7,595 nucleotides of DNA from Candidatus Hodarchaeota archaeon (GTDB lineage Archaea > Asgardarchaeota > Heimdallarchaeia > Hodarchaeales > YT1-057). A model generated the notes under the pieces. It was not told the origin of the DNA, made no database searches, and saw only the letters and a program-made list of their open reading frames with translations. Below, piece by piece: positions 4,785 to 7,595 of this stretch. Position 1 is the stretch's first letter, and every line of letters starts with the position of its first letter. The position numbers were made by a program, and so were the translations under genes. The DNA lies in assembly GCA_016839955.1 (NCBI GenBank), contig JAEOTI010000644.1:1-7595 (forward strand), in the 5' to 3' direction.

Positions 4785-7595
4785 AAAGGTTTCTAAGGGT
4801 ATCTGATACCTTAGTAGCTCCAGCTCGTCGTGCAGGAATCAAAAGACCTAGAAACATTACTAAGAAGGAGAATAATAATGATCCAGTAAGCACAAAGAAT
4901 AGTTCTTGAGAAAAGAAGGCTAAAGGGTTCGTTATGGAAAATGGAATAGGGTTGATTGCAAATAATGAGAGATTTGGAAGTGATTGACCGGCAAGAATAG
5001 TAAATATCGTTGAAAAAGTAGCTCCAATTACTAAACCAATTCCAAAGGATGCTACTAGGATGAAAAGAAATTCAGAAATAATTAATAATATTATTTGACT
5101 TCTACTTGCGCCTCCCGCCCTCATTATTGCGTATTCTTGTTTTCTTACTTCAAGCAAATAATTCAAAAAGATTAACAAGGAGGAAACACCCAATAGAATC
5201 GACACAAAAAAGGATAAGAGAAGAGCTCCAGAAATACCAAATAGTGCTATTGATTTTTTTTCCTCACTTAACACATCATCTTGCGTGACAACTTGTTGAA
5301 CCTCTGGAAATTGGAGTAATTGCTCTTTGACTGCTTTTCTATTTACATTCTTTTCTAAAGAAGCAAAAATATAGTGGACAGAGTTTTGAGACACACTATT
5401 AATTTGTCCTTGATGTACGAGGACAATACCACCATCTTTTTCTAAAATTCTATTGTAAGGGAATTGAAAACTTTCAGTAATATCACCAAAACCAGGCATT
5501 AGTTTAATTATTCCTGCAACTTGAAGTTCCATATAGCCAGTTAACCAATTTCCTGCTAGAGCACGTATTTGGGCTGTCCCTCCAATTTTCATTTCTAAGT
5601 ATTCAGCTAAAGCAGAGTTCAATACAATACGACTTGAAGATTGAAAATTATAGAACAAACTACTTACAGAATTTGGGTTTTGTAAACCATCATCTCTCCA
5701 ATTTAGAATCTGCTGTAATTTTTCTACATCCACCCCTAAGACAAGAACAGAGCGACCTCCCATCACAGCTGGTGTTTGTGTAATTCCAGTAGCGTGACGA
5801 ATTCCTGTTACATTTTCTAAACCAGAAACAAATTCTGAGGAAACTGCTGATGTTTGAATCCTCAAATCAGCGCCAAGTTGGAAATTGAGTTGACTTCGCG
5901 TATTTGATGTAAGAACATCTCTTGAAATCGCAGCAAAGGTTCCAACAGAGAAAACAAAAGTAAGAATTAAGATAAGTGAAACTACCTGAGATTTTCGACG
6001 TCCAATATTTCCTGATACAAAGACAATTCGATCACTCAATATCATTCGCAACAAATGTGCAAGCTTAGGAAGAATGTTACTCGCTGCTCTAGATGATGAA
6101 TATGCTAAACCTAACCACAACATCATTGTTCCTGCAAAATAAAGTGATCGATTCTGTGTTTCATCAAGCCAAGGAATTCTAATGTCCATTAATAGGCTAA
6201 TTGTAAATATGATGAAAACAATGAGTATCGCGAAGAAATCTAAACTATAACGGCTAATAAATCCTTGTTTACCCTTTTCTTCTTGTTTCATTCCTAGATC
6301 TATGTCTGAAAAGATATATCTCCTAATGGGACCAAGTGTAAAGAGAATAAATATCGTTTCACAAACAATTAATGGTCCTAACCAAGCAAATAATGGAATT
6401 TCAGCATTACTAGCAAATTCAATAGTATCGGACAAATTATATTGCAGATAATCAGAACTTGATGGAATAAGACCTGCAAAGAATAATCCAAGAAAAACTG
6501 AAAGGATTGCCATGATTGTAGCGATAGTACATAGTTCACTCCCCATCATAATAACTAGTTCATTATAACCAGCACCTCTACTTTTTAAAGCAGCAATTTC
6601 CCTATTTCGTCCTCGAATTACAATATTGGTACTAAAATGTGTCAAGATCACTGCTAAAACAAGCGATGGTAAAATCAAAAAGAGAATAACCATACTTGTA
6701 TTTTTATAATAAACTTGAACTTCTCGAATATGATCTGTATCAACATTGACTTCCACGTACAGGAACTCAGACTTCAGTTCAATTCCAAAACGCTCAATTT
6801 CATCTGCAGCATTTAGTAACCCAACGTTTTCTATTTCGTCCCGATCTATACTAATGAAGAGTCGAGGTAACAAATGATCATAGAATAAATTTTCCTTCGT
6901 TGAAGAAGAAAGTAGAGATTTGTCAAAGAAAATGGCGTCTCCAAGAGTTTCTGAGGCATAATTATATTTTGTGAGACTATTAACAGATTTTCTCTGATAA
7001 ATACCATTTATGACAAAATTGTCTAATTTTAATCTTGAATAATTTGCTAAATAAACAGGATCAAGGAGATGGACTTCAGGTCTTTGCTGAGCTAAGGAGA
7101 AATTTAAGGTATCTCCTGAAACTAGGGTTAGATTTAACTTATTCTCTATCTCTGAAGCAAAAGCTCGACTAATAACGACAGAGGATTCATCTATGGAAAA
7201 ATCACCTTCCACTTCGAAATGATTGGAGATTGTTTTAATAAATTCAGGACTGGCTCCAAATGCCCCCCATTCATCAGAAATGTATATATTAGGAGGATCA
7301 GCTGCACCCTCTCCTTCTACTCCTAAGTAATGCGTGTCAGGAAGGCTATTTGAACCAAAAAGAGAAAATGTTCGATAAATAATTTGCAGATCTGCAATTA
7401 ATTTAGAATTTTGTGCCCAATTTGATATATTTTGTAAAATAGTATGGTCATTCCAAGGAAAACCAGGTTCAACCTGTATTTCGTAAGAAAGATCTTGTAA
7501 TGCGGTCCGAATTCCTAAGCGGGGTGCAGTGTCAATATAGATAAACGCTGTAGAAACCAATGCACCACCAATAAGAAAACCGATAGCTAAAGTAA
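4783..7595 (-). CDS. FtsX/MacB-superfamily ABC transporter permease, two-module (first of pair, 5' end missing)
   Basis: The frame is open to the right edge, so the true start lies outside. The TTG at 7558-7560 is inside the first membrane segment (TLAIGFLIGGALVS...) and is not a start. Comparison with the paralogue suggests about 35-45 residues are missing. Of the 936 residues visible, counted from 7593, segments lie at about 1-21, 299-320, 349-376, 400-422, 451-470, 483-500, 537-556, 783-813, 834-867 and 894-919. Ectodomains lie at about 22-297 and 557-780. The two FtsX cores carry REIAALKSRGA (331-341) and QEYAIMRAGGAS (819-830), and the protein ends LIPARRAG (918-925) then TLRNL. The neighbouring gene shares the whole architecture and local motifs such as SETLGD, GAD, PGFG and GG[LI]V, so they are paralogues. 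A partner ATPase might be encoded upstream, beyond the window. Confidence 0.85.
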   Translation of the reverse strand, partial: TLAIGFLIGGALVSTAFIYIDTAPRLGIRTALQDLSYEIQVEPGFPWNDHTILQNISNWAQNSKLIADLQIIYRTFSLFGSNSLPDTHYLGVEGEGAADPPNIYISDEWGAFGASPEFIKTISNHFEVEGDFSIDESSVVISRAFASEIENKLNLTLVSGDTLNFSLAQQRPEVHLLDPVYLANYSRLKLDNFVINGIYQRKSVNSLTKYNYASETLGDAIFFDKSLLSSSTKENLFYDHLLPRLFISIDRDEIENVGLLNAADEIERFGIELKSEFLYVEVNVDTDHIREVQVYYKNTSMVILFLILPSLVLAVILTHFSTNIVIRGRNREIAALKSRGAGYNELVIMMGSELCTIATIMAILSVFLGLFFAGLIPSSSDYLQYNLSDTIEFASNAEIPLFAWLGPLIVCETIFILFTLGPIRRYIFSDIDLGMKQEEKGKQGFISRYSLDFFAILIVFIIFTISLLMDIRIPWLDETQNRSLYFAGTMMLWLGLAYSSSRAASNILPKLAHLLRMILSDRIVFVSGNIGRRKSQVVSLILILTFVFSVGTFAAISRDVLTSNTRSQLNFQLGADLRIQTSAVSSEFVSGLENVTGIRHATGITQTPAVMGGRSVLVLGVDVEKLQQILNWRDDGLQNPNSVSSLFYNFQSSSRIVLNSALAEYLEMKIGGTAQIRALAGNWLTGYMELQVAGIIKLMPGFGDITESFQFPYNRILEKDGGIVLVHQGQINSVSQNSVHYIFASLEKNVNRKAVKEQLLQFPEVQQVVTQDDVLSEEKKSIALFGISGALLLSFFVSILLGVSSLLIFLNYLLEVRKQEYAIMRAGGASRSQIILLIISEFLFILVASFGIGLVIGATFSTIFTILAGQSLPNLSLFAINPIPFSITNPLAFFSQELFFVLTGSLLFSFLVMFLGLLIPARRAGATKVSDTLRNL

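Noticed and set aside
4526..4786. An 86-codon plus-strand open frame opposite the start of the second permease.
   Set aside because: It is antisense to a well-supported coding region and has no site or motif of its own.
5106..5288. A 60-codon plus-strand open frame within the first permease gene.
   Set aside because: It is an antisense shadow of the conserved FtsX core QEYAIMRAGGAS and the preceding membrane segment.
1864..7595. A MacB-type fusion of ATPase and permease.
   Set aside because: No Walker A, ABC signature or Walker B motif is found in either protein; both are permease only.

Overview
The window looks archaeal, and an Asgard-type archaeon is plausible but not demonstrated. Three things suggest this. 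The host genes are AT-rich. Two start codons are preceded by a GGTGA-type Shine-Dalgarno motif, as expected for the CACCUCC 16S tail. Very long two-module FtsX-type permeases, and TnpB proteins of the type seen here, are both familiar from archaeal genomes. This is inference from style; there is no marker gene.

Layout from left to right. (1) Positions 1-321, minus strand: the 5' part of an unrecognised gene that runs off the left edge. (2) About 358-1813, plus strand: a solo-tnpB (IS200/IS605, IS1341-like) element with no TnpA in view. It has a folded left flank, a 441-codon tnpB and a structured right end. The last part of tnpB contains a run of stem-loops that fits an omega (guide) RNA scaffold, and the tnpB stop codon lies inside the terminal hairpin. 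(3) 1814-1863: a short T-rich (minus strand) stretch between convergent genes, a likely transcription terminator. (4) 1864-7595, minus strand: two adjacent paralogous genes for FtsX/MacB-superfamily ABC transporter permeases, each with two ectodomains and about 10 membrane segments. The upstream copy is cut by the right edge of the window. The downstream copy is probably translated from an ATG at 4770 whose ribosome binding site overlaps the stop codon of the first copy.

How the parts relate. The permease pair is an old tandem duplication. It probably acts as the membrane part of an ABC system at the cell surface, but the ATPase is not in the window. The TnpB element is visibly richer in GC than its neighbours and appears to be a later insertion between the 3' end of the permease operon and the 5' end of the left gene. 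I see no clearly new system. The most informative items are the tnpB/guide-RNA overlap, the shifted catalytic Glu motif in TnpB, the translationally coupled permease pair, and conserved N-glycosylation sequons in the permease ectodomains.
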